A stretch of 64,000 nt of DNA from Sipunculus nudus (GCA_026874595.1 CM049307.1:58164870-58228869); one strand, 5' to 3'. Shown: positions 1 through 12,687, counted from the first letter of the stretch. Notes: generated by a model not told the origin, from the sequence alone. Translations and numbers: made by a program.

Positions 1-561
1 AGTTCCGGCAGAGATACTCATTTGCGTAACTCTGATTTAGCTGTAATTTTAAACGCGTGTTTTGGATTATTTTTTTAGGGTCGCATCGTTCACTTAGGTC
101 GAAGCAACACCTATTACTGATGTAATTTTGAAATTATTTAATATAATTGAACGGCAGCCTTTGCTTTAAGCAGTACATCTTAACATCAATATAATAAAAA
201 ATACTTCAAGTTTTAAAATCTGGACGAAATGCAGTGGAGGTCATATCAGATATTCTATTCTAATTACCAGAAATGACTAATTTGAAGGATAAAACATGCT
301 GAGATATTGTTACATATATAAGTCCGTAGTTTTCCCAGAAAACATAATCCTTTATTTTTATTAAGTTCTGAGAATCTGAGACGATATGCTTATTATTCTT
401 ATATATGCTTAAATATGTCATGCATTGACTACCGGACATACAATCTGACAAAGATTAATTCAATATATATTTCCATGAACATCAGAGGAATCTGATACAA
501 GTTGTCAATACTGAAGAAATTAATTAACCGATACAAACAGATAATAATATGTTTCTATGCT

Positions 562-897
562 AGGCAAAATAAAAAAAAATAAAAGGTAGGGTTCTCAGAC
601 ACCGCCCGCGTTAATTTTATCGCCCGCATCAAACATCATTATTTTGATTTTCAATGGAAACTTACAAATTTCGAGCTCCAGCCGCTCGAATATTTCTTTC
701 AAGAAGATTAAATAAGATTTCCTTTGTTATGTATTTACTAAACATGTTTAGCAAAAGTAATATGTTATTATCATGCTTTCTCTGATCATGTGACATTTTT
801 ATCTAACCATACAAAATGGTAAAAAAGTAAAGAAATCGCACGCCCGCATTGATTTCTGAAAAAAACCGCCTGAGAACCAAACTGTTGTTTGGCCTTA
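562..897 (+). mobile_element. MITE-A copy 1, foldback non-autonomous DNA element
   Basis: The block opens with an A-rich run then GGTAGGGTTCTCAG and closes with CTGAGAACC then TTTGGCCTTA, so the two ends are inverted copies of each other. A second inverted motif, GCCCGCAT, sits just inside both ends. The interior is AT-rich with no reading frame. A second copy lies inverted at 46646-46990 and matches end to end, and a decayed third copy is at 41722-42002. Length near 335 bp, inverted ends and absence of coding capacity fit a MITE; the superfamily is not clear because the target duplication is not clean. Confidence 0.75.
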
Positions 898-1360
898 TAT
901 GGGCATTTTATCTGTTGTATCAGTATTTATATATATTGCAAGACCCCTTCAGTTTATTTATTCTGTGCCATGTGGACTTTTTCACCCTTATTTGTATAAA
1001 ACAATTTGCTTGAGTTCAAAATTCCAAAGTGTACAGAGTCATTTATTTATTATTTTCGTTAATTAAATAGCAACAGCACATGATTCCATGCATTTCATGT
1101 CATGCGGCTTTCATTCAGGATCAGCGTTGCATGATCTCTTTGTCTCTTGTATATTGTGTTATTTTTCTCGTTTATAATATCCAAAGAACCATACATGAAT
1201 CCATACATTTTAAGGTTATTTGCTCCATTATGTTTGTAACGGAAAATCTACTCGTGGCTGTTAAGCTTTTAAAAATATATAGAAAAAAAAACTTAGAAAA
1301 ATGAAAAGAACATTTCTACTTTTTTTCTCTGATGAAAAAACTTTAACACTTCCTCTGCCT

Positions 1361-1422
1361 ATGACGAGTATACTCGTCATATTTTCTGATTCCCCCAGTG
1401 CCTATGACGGGTATACTCGTCA
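1361..1422. repeat. Two perfect or near-perfect palindromes 44 bp apart
   Basis: ATGACGAGTATACTCGTCAT at 1361-1380 is a perfect 20-bp palindrome. At 1405-1422 the sequence TGACGGGTATACTCGTCA repeats it with one mismatch. Both are preceded by the same short word, CCTATGACG. They could be a dimeric-factor site, or the ends of a small decayed transposon. I see no gene beside them. Confidence 0.6.
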
Positions 1423-2745
1423 GGAATTTATCAGCAATTTTCAGTAAGAAATCTCTTAAATTTATCAATAAACTCTGCGCTGGTGAGTAGTAGTTCATTT
1501 AAAAATTGGTTTCTTGTCATGAAATAGTAAAATTTGTAATTCATCAGTGCGCTCGATAACTCGAAAGCAAGAAAGGTTTTGGGAGCGTGAAAATATCCAC
1601 GGCTCTCGTCCTTTACCGTGAATAAGTTCATGACCCGCTGTAATGTAAAATTGATACCGTGTAGGAGTATTCCTTAGAATCAAACGAAAGCGAGGACCGC
1701 ATAAAAATCTGTCTAGTTTTATATTTGGGCGTATTTTGGCCACTTACGTTCGGCAAAGCCGCTGGTGAGACGGAGGTGTGACAGATCGCACCTTAGGTGT
1801 GAACTCGAGATAGGGAGGCGTGAAGTCGTTCAGGTTTATTGCACCGCGAGGACAGCCTATTGCGCAATCAACAACAATAGGGCGCGTGCCACTTGCCTGT
1901 AACACAGATCGGCAGGGTAATCAGAACGCGGCTGCATATTATCGGTTTGGCATATTTGGAGCCATCTCACGTATCCTATACATTTAGAGATAGCAATATG
2001 CTTGTGTAAGTACCTTCGCCAACAAGTGCATGTAAATTTTAAAATTCTGAAAGCAAACTCGGACGATCACATGCGGAACATGTTGGCCCTTTAGTATACG
2101 GACAATCCCAAAAATTCACCATATGCACCCCCGATGTATGACTTTCAGACAATTCATAATAAAGTATTATATCATAAGCCATAGAATTGATCATATTAGG
2201 TTACACTTTGATCACACGCAATTTTCGTATAATTCCCAGCTTCGTTTGACGGTGACAATGACGAGGTCCACTGTATCATGCTATCGCCTCGGTATGTAAA
2301 TAACTCTATGACTGTGTGTAATTAAAGATAATACAATTTTTAGAATTATAATGATTGGTAGAATCAGTTTGTTCGTAATGAAAAGGAAAATAGTATTTTT
2401 TTCAGTAAAAATACAAGTTTGTAAAATGAAAGAAAAAGAAAAAATGCAAAGAGGGGAATCGACCTTGACTTACTACATAACCCCTGCGCCATCTTTCCAC
2501 ACGTGCAGATGAAAGTTTATAGCAATCATAAACCAGATTAAGACACAAACCCTCGCTAGTTCTTCCAGATCAATGAAAGACATTAGAACTTTGATGATCA
2601 TACATGATAATAACTGTGACGTTTTATAAATCTTCATTTATTATTTCATCTAATATATCGAAGGTCGATCCAAGTGTGTACAGGAGCCGCTATTGCGTGA
2701 ACCGCTGGACTTTCCCGGTCATGGTGTAAACATATGAATTCTTTC

Positions 2746-2748
<3 letters not shown>
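1423..2748. other. No gene or clear repeat seen
   Basis: A part between about 1740 and 1960 is richer in GC than its surroundings and has several CpGs. Overlapping open frames on the minus strand (about 66 and 82 codons, 1431-1743) resemble no family I know and have no splice or promoter context. I see nothing else here. Confidence 0.4.
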
Positions 2749-2843
<95 letters not shown>

Positions 2844-2893
2844 AATTATACATATATTATATATATTATATATATTATATTATATATATATAT
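2749..2893. repeat. Compound microsatellite (CT)n-(AT)n
   Basis: About 32 bp of CT dinucleotides run directly into about 110 bp of AT dinucleotides, the latter interrupted several times by an extra A or T. The composition is visible directly. Confidence 0.97.
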
Positions 2894-3397
2894 GTGCATG
2901 TGAGGGCGTATCTGTGTTTGTGTGCGCTTGTTTCCTTTGAAGTCCTTTCTGTTAACCGATGTTTTTTCTGCTGTTAAACAGTAACTTGTGGAGCATCTTG
3001 AAAGCAGACACCTGAACAAGCCGATCCCCCTGAGGACTCTTCAGCTTCACGTTTCACAAACCTTTCTATTTTATGCGAAGCTTAACTAACACACCCAGTT
3101 TAACACGCTTTCCCGGGACTTGATCTGAAAAATAAACTTATCCTCACGTGGTTCTTAAATGACTCCTGAGCAACTAAAACTGACATGTGCTTAGTCAAAC
3201 GTCATTATTTGAATAAATGTATCACCATTGCTTTAAAATATACAAAACTACCAAATGGTTTATTCAGAGATTCTGTTATATTCACCAGTAAATATACGGT
3301 TCTTTGCCCTGAGGGTTATGTATAAACAACAGGAATGTTTTATACAATAACTAATCCTTTACAGGTTAAGATTAATTGTCTGCTCATTCTAACACTG

Positions 3398-3456
3398 TTA
3401 TTGTCATTATTATTATTATTATCAGTAGTAGTAGTATTAGTATTAGTATTGTTTTA

Positions 3457-3520
<64 letters not shown>

Positions 3521-3735
3521 TATCATTATTATTAGTCATAATTAGTATAATAATGATTAGTATTATTATAACGTTATAATGATTAGTTTAATTATGAATA
3601 AAGATTTTTATTATTAGTCATAATTATTATTATTATTTTATTATTATCATTATTTATTCATTATTATTATCATTATTATTATTTATTATTATTTTTATTA
3701 TCATTATTATTATTTTATATTATTATTATTATTCC
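3398..3735. repeat. ATT/ATC trinucleotide microsatellite
   Basis: A long run of ATT triplets is broken by ATC, AGT and AT slips. It is open in one frame and would read as mostly isoleucine, which is an artefact of the repeat and not a gene. Confidence 0.97.
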
Positions 3736-5323
3736 ATCGTGACTGGTCACTAGGATTATCGGCGTGCATGTAGAACCAATACGACCGTATAAATATGGTT
3801 TTAACAAGAATCTGTATTGTTACTTCGGGTTCTGGCAAAAATGAAAACAAAAAAAAAATATTTTCTTCTTACAATAGCTTAGTTAATTGTAGCTAATTTT
3901 TTGTTGTTGTAAAATACATTGACCTGACAAAGACAGCTCGAATTACAAAAACCTCGAGCTTCTCTGAGTATAAATTGTTGCATATTCAGTAAAGATGAGA
4001 TATATACTTTTTTTCGTTTTATAAAGTCAAAACGTTACTTTTTGGACTCATTTCAGCTCTAGCGTTTAGACAAAACAAAACACTGAGGTTCCACAGTAAG
4101 CACATATAAAAGCACATTATGATTTGTTCTCTAAATTTTCCTTTCCTTAAAGGTCATATGTACACACGCCGTCTGTTAGTAGGCTTGCAGTATAACACCT
4201 AATACTAATGGAAAGTTCACCTTATTCTTGAAAACATTGTCCTCGGCAAAAGGGAGAAAATTGCAGCTTGTTAAACATATCTCGAGGTCTCGAATCCCTT
4301 GGGCATGGTCTTAGAGAAAATCTAATGGTCTTGGTTTCGGTCTAGGATATCATGTTTTCTGTCTAAGTATTGTTCACGGATTGGCCGGTCTAGACCATAA
4401 CACTGCTGCTGTTAAAGTTTATGAATACACTTTGTATGTTCATGTTTAAGGATATATAGGTCTAGGGGAAAAAATGCCTCAGACATAGATGCCTATACAT
4501 TATAATTATAATATGTCTGTTTTAACATTTGTCTTGACAATGATTGATTAGAAATTACTGATGACACCGGGACAAAGATGCAATAAAGACGCCTGTTTGT
4601 GTCAGGCAAAGAGAGCTTGCTTCAACCAGTAATACATTCGTGATGAATAATGGGCCAATTACCGCGATGGATAATAGAGAAAACACTTTTGTATTGAAAG
4701 ATAATATGTAAAACATTTTAGTGGTATATCCATAATTTTGAGACACGGCCTGTGACATCCGATTTTTTGTGTGTAGGTATAATAGCAGCCCCCATGAGCG
4801 GTTTCGAGAAACTGGTAAAAATAAGCGTGCAGGCCAGATTCTATATCTCAGGAGACATTTCGGTGCTGAAGTGGAAATGATTCCGTGTAGCATGTTTAGG
4901 CCTACCAATTAAAGTGTGATTGATAGCTGCATGCATAATAAGACTGATAAAATGAGACTGATAATGTTGTCGGTGGTACCAACTTGGGGAGATCAGTATA
5001 TATTTCAAGGTATCAATTTCCACCAAAATTTCATAAGACTTTTTTTTATTCATCAATCTACCGAGAAAATGTACCAGTCTTAAGTACAAACATTTATGGG
5101 ATTTTAGAGTGGGTGGGCTCAGCTCATCAACGTACAGTAAAAATAAAATAATAAGAATAGTTACTCGTGGTCAAAATCCAAGAAATATTTTCCCTACAAT
5201 GCCCTTGGACTGATCCACTCATGTTATAAAATACATGTAGTTTGTTGCGGAACCTAATATCAACAGATCACGTAGTCGTGATGAGCACAAATTTTGTTAT
5301 GGAGATTTTAAAAAATCATATTC
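3736..5323. other. No gene seen; one weakly repeated patch
   Basis: The stretch is AT-rich with scattered stops in all frames. Positions about 4730-4850 resemble 40640-40760 by eye (shared words such as GAGCGG and TTCG, roughly two thirds identical), so a decayed dispersed repeat passes through here. An open frame of 117 codons on the minus strand (4555-4908) crosses this patch and is best read as chance or repeat-derived. Confidence 0.35.
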
Positions 5324-6119
5324 TGTAACACCAGGCAGCGTGATTTGTCTGGGGGAACGAATAAAGAAGCCAGTGTCTTTTTTTGTTAACAAGTAATTAT
5401 AATTTATTCTTAAAACAACCCTAACATTACAATACACTAAATCAATACAATTACACAGTATAACAACAGTATAACAGTAAATCAATACAATCACACAGTA
5501 TAATAAATAAAGTTTACAGTCCCTGGATACCACTACTATCACAGCGACAACAAGTCCTTTAAAATGTATAATCCAGATGAACAGTTCACATAAATCTTCT
5601 CAGAGAATAATAGTTCAATTCAATCACAAAATCAATCTGCTGTAATCCAAAAGTGAAATTCCTGTAATAATCCCGAAAGCAAACCGGAGACAGGCCGCAC
5701 TAAATCTGCATAGAGTTCGTAGAATTCCTGGCACTACTTCAAATATCGGATAGGTCCCAAAACTGACTCACACTCTTCCGTGTCCGCTGGAATATTTCTC
5801 TCTCCTCTACCTCGGTTCTAAAACACAGTCCCTATTTAAAGATTTTCATCCGAAAATTCTAGAAACTTCTATTTCACGAACAATCTAAAGAACCCAACAA
5901 TACATTATACACATATCCAAACATTAAAAGACACGTGCTCATAGAGCGCGACCAGCCAAGAAAGTTCCAGATTAGCATGACCGCTGTTTCTACACGTCAG
6001 ACCCCGCGCGTGGGCCGAGCCAGCTCGCGCGTCTCCCATGGCAACGGACAATGCTAACGCTACACAGACACATGTAAGACTCCTGCATACAATAAAAGAG
6101 ACATCTGTAACAAGTTACA
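5324..6119 (-). mobile_element. Probable solo long terminal repeat (LTR retrotransposon)
   Basis: Read on the minus strand, the block begins TGTAAC and ends GTTACA, the inverted TG...CA type ends usual for LTRs. Inside, in the right order, are a CpG-rich upstream part (about 5995-6045), a TATA-like TTTAAATAGGGA (about 5828-5839), and a polyadenylation signal AATAAA (5403-5408) about 80 bp before the 3' end. This is the U3-R-U5 order expected of an LTR of about 800 bp. No gag, pol or primer site follows, so it would be a solo LTR. I found no matching target duplication, which weakens the exact borders. Ty3/Gypsy or BEL would be the first candidates, but the ends alone do not decide. Confidence 0.5.
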
Positions 6120-6300
6120 TGCAAAATTTTGTTACAAAGGCTTTGAAAAAAATTGGGCACTGGTGTAGCGAATTGGGAGTACTCCCACTTCAGCTCACTC
6201 CCGGTAACTTGAAATAGGATTTATATAACTTGTTGTAGGACTAAATATATTTCAGATTATCCCTTACTTAGAATGAGTTTCATCCTATTCCCTTTGATTT
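6120..6300 (-). repeat. Dispersed repeat D1, copy interrupted by the LTR-like block
   Basis: On the minus strand this matches 56275-56435 of the plus strand: shared words include ATAATCTGAAATA, TAAATCCTATTTCAAGTTAC and GCCTTTGTAACAAAATTTT. The match stops at the LTR-like block, so the border near 6119-6136 is a real insertion or recombination edge. Confidence 0.6.
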
Positions 6301-6564
6301 CAGATTTCCTTTAAAATCGTTCTTTCTTCATGTTAATTACCCATGAAATGGTTTTTAATTTCTTTCATATGCATTTCTCGAATAAGGTTGCATCTTTGTA
6401 TATCTTTGTCTGTATCTATGCTCACAGAAACCGCGTTGCGTACGACACTGTACGGTGCTATACCTCATTCTTGTTCCAGCAGTGACCTCGCCGATATGAG
6501 AATACATAAATTTAGATTTACATATCATTTTGAGTAATAGTTGCATGTTTAAAAAAATGGCGAG

Positions 6565-6745
6565 GAGGTTACTATAGAAAACCGCCGAAGTACCTTCAGG
6601 AAAGACCTGAATTTCTGCGTCGTCTCTGATTATTCAGTCACTCAACCTCCAGCGCTGGATTACGTTCTATTGTGCATATGAATAAACCCTGCTGTCAGTG
6701 ATGGATTAAAGCATGTTTGACCTGACATTTGACCCTGTCACTGAC
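6565..6745 (+). repeat. Dispersed repeat D2, copy 1
   Basis: Resembles 30985-31130 in the same orientation, with shared words GTCACTCAACCTC, CATATGAATAA and TCAGTGA followed by GGATT. The family is unknown to me. A 14-bp G run follows at 6842-6855. Confidence 0.55.
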
Positions 6746-7256
6746 CCACTTGCAGGGTCGGTAAATGTGAATAACAGACGACTCTCGATCCCTTGGCGCT
6801 CATTTCTTATGTCGGCATGCAATAATGGCAGATGCGGATTTGGGGGGGGGGGGGGTGTCCAAGGGTCCCAACCTCCTTCCGTTCAGCCGCCGCAAGTATA
6901 CGAGAATTTTTTTTTATGTTTACCTATAACATGCTTGCTTTTAAAGATAGGCAAAATAAAATACAAATAAGCAAAAATCCCAAAAAGTGAAAATGTGTTT
7001 GAACCATAAACAGCTTAGAAATATAAAATGGAAGTTAGGATATATAAAATTGATCAAATATATTTTTTAATTTCGTCTGTATTTGGAAATCCCTAAGATT
7101 TCATGTGCCACATTGCAGAGAATAGATTTACATAGTAAATGTACTTGTATAATGGTCTCAGAGCAAAATTTTAGGTGATATTAAGGAAAAATGTTAAAAA
7201 AAAATATCTTTGAACCGAATCCTAACAAATCTGAGGCCAGTAACGCACGGCGATGA

Positions 7257-7285
7257 GTATGACATCAATATATCCAAAGGAAGAG

Positions 7286-7339
<54 letters not shown>

Positions 7340-7713
7340 GGGGGGGGGGGGTAACTTAATTGACCTTAAGCCGGGAGACCGAAGATTTTTTTCACGGTCG
7401 GCCCCCATCCAGCGTAAGCGCTCTGTAGGCTTAATGGGGATAGTTGCCTCAAGTAATGCCCGTGTTTCGCTCTAAAAAAAACGAGCGCGTATGACATCAA
7501 TATATCCATAGGAAGAGAAATGGAGAGAGAAAGAGAGAGAGAGGAGGGGTGTTGGGGGAGGGGGCGTAGCTTATTTGACTTATAGCCGGGAGATCGAAGA
7601 TTTTTTTCACGGTCGGCCCCCATGCACCCAGGGTGAGCGCTCTGCTGGCTTCATTGGGATTAAGGCTCTGTCTCATGGCATGGCCGTGTTTCGCTCTCAA
7701 AAACGAGCGCGCT
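7257..7713 (+). repeat. Tandem duplication, unit about 231 bp
   Basis: Unit 1 (7257-7488) and unit 2 (7489-7713) both start GTATGACATCAATATATCCA and both contain, in order, a GA microsatellite, a G-rich tract, and a truncated SINE body ending in AACGAGCGCG. The GA and G tracts are much longer in unit 1 (7291-7336 and 7338-7351) than in unit 2, so they expanded or shrank after duplication. Confidence 0.85.
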
Positions 7714-7830
7714 TTTCGGGGGTTCCTTGGTGTTATGACCCGGAAACGGAAATAATCACACGTCAAGGAATCGCGGTACCTCGAGCCCAGTTCTTGCCAG
7801 AATAATTTTGTATTACCGCCCTGTGACGTA
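7580..7830 (+). mobile_element. SINE family 1, 5'-damaged copy (second partial copy at 7367-7488)
   Basis: The shared body includes TTTTTTTCACGGTCGGCCCC, GTGAGCGCTCTG, AACGAGCGCG, GGTTCCTTGGTGTTATGACC and a following GGAAACGGAAATAATCACAC. The same words occur at 26088-26382, 44437-44765, 45988-46340, 49418-49805 and 53141-53412. Compared with the copy at 26088-26382, the B-box part of the tRNA-like head is deleted in both copies here, so they could not drive RNA polymerase III transcription. Confidence 0.75.
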
Positions 7831-8528
7831 ATCCGAGACTGAGATGGTTACTACAGATAATAATTCATTTAAATTATTTTAAAGCCTCCTCGGTCATGGT
7901 TAAGTTAGCATGTTAAAGTTAGAAGCTTACGTACGCATTTCCACGCATTTTTGCACCTTAATTTCATGTCTCACCCTGTTGCACTGCTAGAGTACCCCAC
8001 ATGGAGTCGGTTTGATGGCCTGAAGGTGCTGTCGTTAGCTTTGGATTACAGAGGTCTAGATAATCACAATTCCTGTAACACAAGCTAGCGGGCTGAAAAA
8101 TATATGTGGTAGTTAATCTGCTAGTGATAGTGCTAATGGCGGGTCAGTACATAATTTTCTTGTGAAGGGAAAAGAAAAGTAGCACCGGGGCTTTCTAGTC
8201 TGATATCAATGACGTCAGTCTCATGCGACTTCAAAGCTGTTAATTATAGTTCTGTTAATTAGTTCTTTTTTATAGCCAATGCTGAGTTCTTTGGCTAGAA
8301 GCTATAGTGTCTTCCTGGGACTTTTCTGTTGCCAATGAAAATCTTGCTTCCTTCGACTCAGCTAATAGAATTGTGGGGTGGGGTATACATGAAACACCAG
8401 ACGAAACCAGGTACATGTAGACGCAACCGCCGAAAGATCGCAAGGGAAGTGTTTATTCTTCAGCGTATGATGAGCAGAAATCACAATACCAAAATCCTGA
8501 AGAAATGTCGGCCAGGCACTTACACGCA

Positions 8529-8566
8529 CATACACACACACACATATATATATCACACATATATAT
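8529..8566. repeat. CA/TA microsatellite
   Basis: Short alternating CACA and TATA runs, visible directly. They make a chance open frame that has no other support. Confidence 0.85.
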
Positions 8567-9962
8567 ATAAATGTATAGATATATATTAAAACTTTTTTAA
8601 ATAAGGTTAATTTGTCTACCGTGCTTCATTACATAGTGTTTCCTTATGGCAACATTGAACAGGCTTTTAAAACAGCCTTCTATATATACTAAAAACTACA
8701 TTTTATGCAGCAAATATAACAGGCGCGGGTATCTGACGTCAACAGAGCTCCATGCACAGTATAATGTCATAAGATACTTTCTGAATGAACAAAATAAAAG
8801 TATGAACGAAAAAATGATAACATATTTTTCAGAATTTTCTTTGGAATATGAAGATTTTATAATTATTTTGACATTAATTTCTGGAAAACCAAACCATTAC
8901 TAATCAATCAGAAGTAAAAGAAACCCAATTCACAAATATCGTTTTCAGTTTTAATTAAAAGGTCACCATAAGAAAATGAAAAACCAGAAACGTTTTATTA
9001 CTCCCTAATAATACCAGGTTTTGTCGTCTTTTTCAATACATGACCTGATGTCATATTTTACCTGTATGAGAGGTATCAAAACAAGAGATAGCAAGACAGA
9101 TGCCCCAAGTGCGGTAAACTACAGTTTAGACGTCATTTGACAAAGGATATGAGGAGGTATCTGTTTAATAGAAATGTTTTACATGTGTGCAGTCGCTCAT
9201 CTAGCTAGGTCTCACACCTAGCTCCTTCATTATTTTGCTCCTTTTTGTTCTAGCCTCGACATCCTTAAAAACGATTAAACTATACCAAATGTTATGTTTA
9301 TTAAATCCGCCAGTTCCAGGATTTTAACATATCTTTATTTTATTTTTTTTTCTTAGCAGGCTTCCCAATATTCCATGTATTCTATCACGACCGATGATTA
9401 GAAATAAATAAAATAAAGTCGCTCGCTCACATCATATTTTTGTTTTCAGAATCCGTAGAAAGACGATTCTTTGGTTTTGTCCTTTGGTTTTTCTTTCTGT
9501 TGGTTTCTGCGCTAGACTATTAACCATAAAACATACCACTTTAGGTAAAAGGTCTAATTCTATACAGATCCCGGTAATCGGATATCGAAACTCTGTAATG
9601 TATAAAATATGGTGGTATTTTTGTCCATGTGTCCGTTTTGAGCCGATTAATATCGAGATCTTCCGACCTATTTGCAGACATAACAGGTCAAATTGCAAAG
9701 TCCCCACAGTGCAGGCGTAGGTCCCATAGAATTGTCGTCTTTGAAACTCTTTGTGAGAAAGATAGTGATTTAAATTTATATCACTCCGCTTCAGATTATC
9801 CGAAGGGTAACTTGAAATCGACATCACATTACCCCGGGGGTATAATTAACCCTTTGGTTCATATTTCCATGGTTGAATCTTTATGTTTATTTATTAATAG
9901 TTTTTATAATTTTTTTTTTAGGATTTGTCAAGTTAATTTTTGTATACCATATAAAAAAATAA

Positions 9963-9966
<4 letters not shown>

Positions 9967-10020
<54 letters not shown>
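9967..10020. repeat. (AT)n microsatellite
   Basis: Uninterrupted AT dinucleotides over about 54 bp. The 150-codon frame that ends just after it reads tyrosine-isoleucine repeats and is an artefact. Confidence 0.97.
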
Positions 10021-10026
<6 letters not shown>

Positions 10027-10379
10027 TTTACTGGGTCTTTTGTGTAGGCGATTTTTCAAATATTATTCACAATATAATTAACATTTTGCATTTTTTTTCA
10101 TTAGTTTCTGACATCACCTTTATCGACATAAAATCAGAAGAATCATTTTACTCAATCAAACGATTTAGAGAGGGTTTAATCTGAACAGCGCGCGGTAATA
10201 ATAAATTGGGTTCAGGAACCGTAGGGGGTAATTAATGGGGGAGGGGATGTAAATTCAAATGGGAAAGGTGTTATATGTCTTCATCACGCAATATTGTTGA
10301 AGCATCAGATGTATTGCAATAAAGTGAGTGATATGTGCATGGGCCATTATAGCAACTATCATGACGTCACAATTGTGTG

Positions 10380-10382
<3 letters not shown>

Positions 10383-10428
<46 letters not shown>

Positions 10429-10430
10429 TG
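10383..10430. repeat. (AT)n microsatellite
   Basis: AT dinucleotides with one slip near 10420. It lies about 360 bp after the previous AT run. Confidence 0.95.
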
Positions 10431-10794
10431 TGTGGTAAATAGTTTATTAAATTTCATGTTTAATTAGTCTTTCCTTACGGAAATAGCCTAAAGGAAATTT
10501 CATAGTTGTACTACAGTACTGAGAAAAATTGTTTAAATGCAGAATACAGTTAAGCAGATACAAAATGACGTATGACGTCGCTTAATCTGGTGTTTCAGAT
10601 TTCGACAGGTATTTTGCTGCCCATATATATTTTTTAAAACTAGCATCGATAACATTAATTAGCCAAAATAGCAATGTTTTCAAATGAATGAGTAGTATTA
10701 TCAAAATTCAATGTTCTAAACCAAAATGAAATATCAGGATAGCTTTTATAGCAAGTGAAGACCAAGAGCCCGTATAAAGTGACTGGCATTATGT

Positions 10795-11075
10795 TCGCAA
10801 GGGATTTTAATTCGCCCTTTTCGCGAAAGAGAATTTATTCTTCCCTTCAACACATGTTACCTGTCCTTTATACAGTATAGTTTTCATCGGCGTCTCATGT
10901 ATACGTCTTACTTAGGAAAAATTAATGTTTCGCCCTTCTCGCGTTGATGATTAAAACACTCGTGTTTAAATAGACCCTCTAAAGTGAGGTGAGTTTGCGA
11001 AAATGGAACCCTCGCGAAAAATTGAAGAGTCAAAAATCGCGAAAATTCAACCTTGCGAATATAAAGCAAATCACA
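10795..11075. repeat. TTCGCG/CGCGAA-rich dispersed repeat
   Basis: The words TTCGC, TCGCG, CGCGAAA and TTGCGAA recur many times in both orientations over about 280 bp of otherwise AT-rich DNA. This clustering looks like a decayed repeat built of short related modules. The minus strand is open for 79 codons (10908-11147) without resemblance to a known protein. Confidence 0.5.
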
Positions 11076-11158
11076 GTAAACGAGACGATGGAACATCAAT
11101 AAACCAGGCCAAGACCAAGATCTCTTATTAAGCATATCAACATACAAGACCAGACCAC

Positions 11159-12687
11159 GAGCTCCTTAATCAACCATGTATATAATGTTATTGGAATCCT
11201 GGAACTTCCATACGTGCTTTGTGTCAAATGCGGCAGCAGCTTATTTGGCTGATAACTGGCGACCGCTTCTAGTGTCAGGATGATCGGGTTCAGGTCTCAA
11301 GACAGACGGTCTATAGCTGCCGGTGCCGGTGCGTTGCTTGCTCGGGGCCTTGGTTAGCCCATAAGAATGGACTCCTCAGTTGCTTTTTTAGTGACTGGCG
11401 CAATGTGGAGTCCATAGATTGCCCCTGCAGTTAAGTGTGATTATAACACTCTATACACAACTGTGAGATTTCACATATATCCTTTGATTTATGTTTAGTA
11501 CAGCCATGTGTATTGAATATTTGACCACTGAAAAATAGTATTGTTCTATTCTCAGCACTATTTTGCACCAAGGAAGTGAAATATGAAAATAACAGTACAC
11601 ATGCCTTAAGCATTATACAGGACTGCTATGGAATGCAAGATGTCTCCCGAGCTGTTAATGCTTCAATTCTCTCTGGACATAAAAATTAGTTGTTGATATT
11701 ATAACAGGTGCTTCATGCTTTCCAGGAGGGGTTATTTTTAATTAAAAGCTTTCAACATACAACATAATATGAACATTGGTAGGTTACAACAATAGTAAAT
11801 AGTTTTATTTAATTTCTGTTATAAAAGTAACAGATCGTATCGTGCTATAACCCAAGTTGCCATTAACATTTCAGCGGCCATATTTTGTTTATTCATGTAC
11901 CATGTATATTAAAATGACTTGAAGTGAGAGGGCTTTTAAATTAACACATACATTTTGAGCTACATTTGAGTCAATTTTTTAACGTTAAAGGTCACCCTTT
12001 CGTGGGCCGGCGACGCAACAGACACCTGAAACCTGTTGCGTCGCCGTCGGCGGCAAGGCCTTGGACTGTGGGTGCTGTAGCTTTCCTCGGCCAATGGTGC
12101 AGACAAAACGGTGGCTGACTATCGCGGCTCTCTGCTTGGCTTGATGGCATCACGTCTATCGGCTAGTAAAAATTCTCAAAATTAAGCTTAATGAGCGCAC
12201 AGGGCTGGGGTCTTGACCACAGCAACCTGTAGCTGCTCGATAAAGCGGAAACATCTTAGCCAGCCTTATTTCCAGAATCACGGCACACCAAGTTGGTAAT
12301 TGAAAACAAAGCAATGCTTTCCTGCTTTGACAAATTAAATGTTAACCCTTGATGGGTGTTAATTTGTTAATTAACATTCGACAGTCATTTAGTACAGGTA
12401 CCTCTCGGTACTGTCTTCCTTTTTGCACCTGCGTCATTTTTTCGTGGATCCTTTATGCAATCTCCTTTGTAGGATCGCGCTTCTGTACCGTTCCTTTGAA
12501 CTTTTTATATTATCAAATATGATTATCGTTTGATCATTGGAGTCCAAAGATTACAGCTGCCGTAATAAACCTAAATGCACCCGTGGAAAATCCATGGTAC
12601 TATATGATAATTTTTTTAATGAGCTGGTAGAAAGATTTTATATTTTTATCCTCTGCTTTTCCCATTGAACCGGAAATATGTTAACAT
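11159..12687 (+). repeat. Satellite-like unit, copy 1 (1529 bp, full length)
   Basis: Starts GAGCTCCTTAATCAACCATG, as do copies 2 and 3. It holds a 503-bp segment (11636-12138) missing from both other copies. Near the start, TGGCTGATAACTGG followed by GATCGGGTTCAGGTCTC looks like a decayed RNA polymerase III A box and B box, so the head of the unit may derive from a SINE. The frame that is open for 93 codons in copies 2 and 3 is closed here by a TGA where they have GGA (about 12520). Confidence 0.9.
12009..12045. other. Perfect 13-bp hairpin
   Basis: GGCGACGCAACAG (12009-12021) and CTGTTGCGTCGCC (12033-12045) are exact reverse complements around an 11-nt loop. It occurs only in copy 1 of the satellite-like unit, in the segment that the other copies lack, within a locally GC-rich patch. 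Confidence 0.9.

Noticed and set aside
3376-3579. 67-codon frame rich in isoleucine and serine
   Set aside because: It is a translation of the ATT microsatellite.
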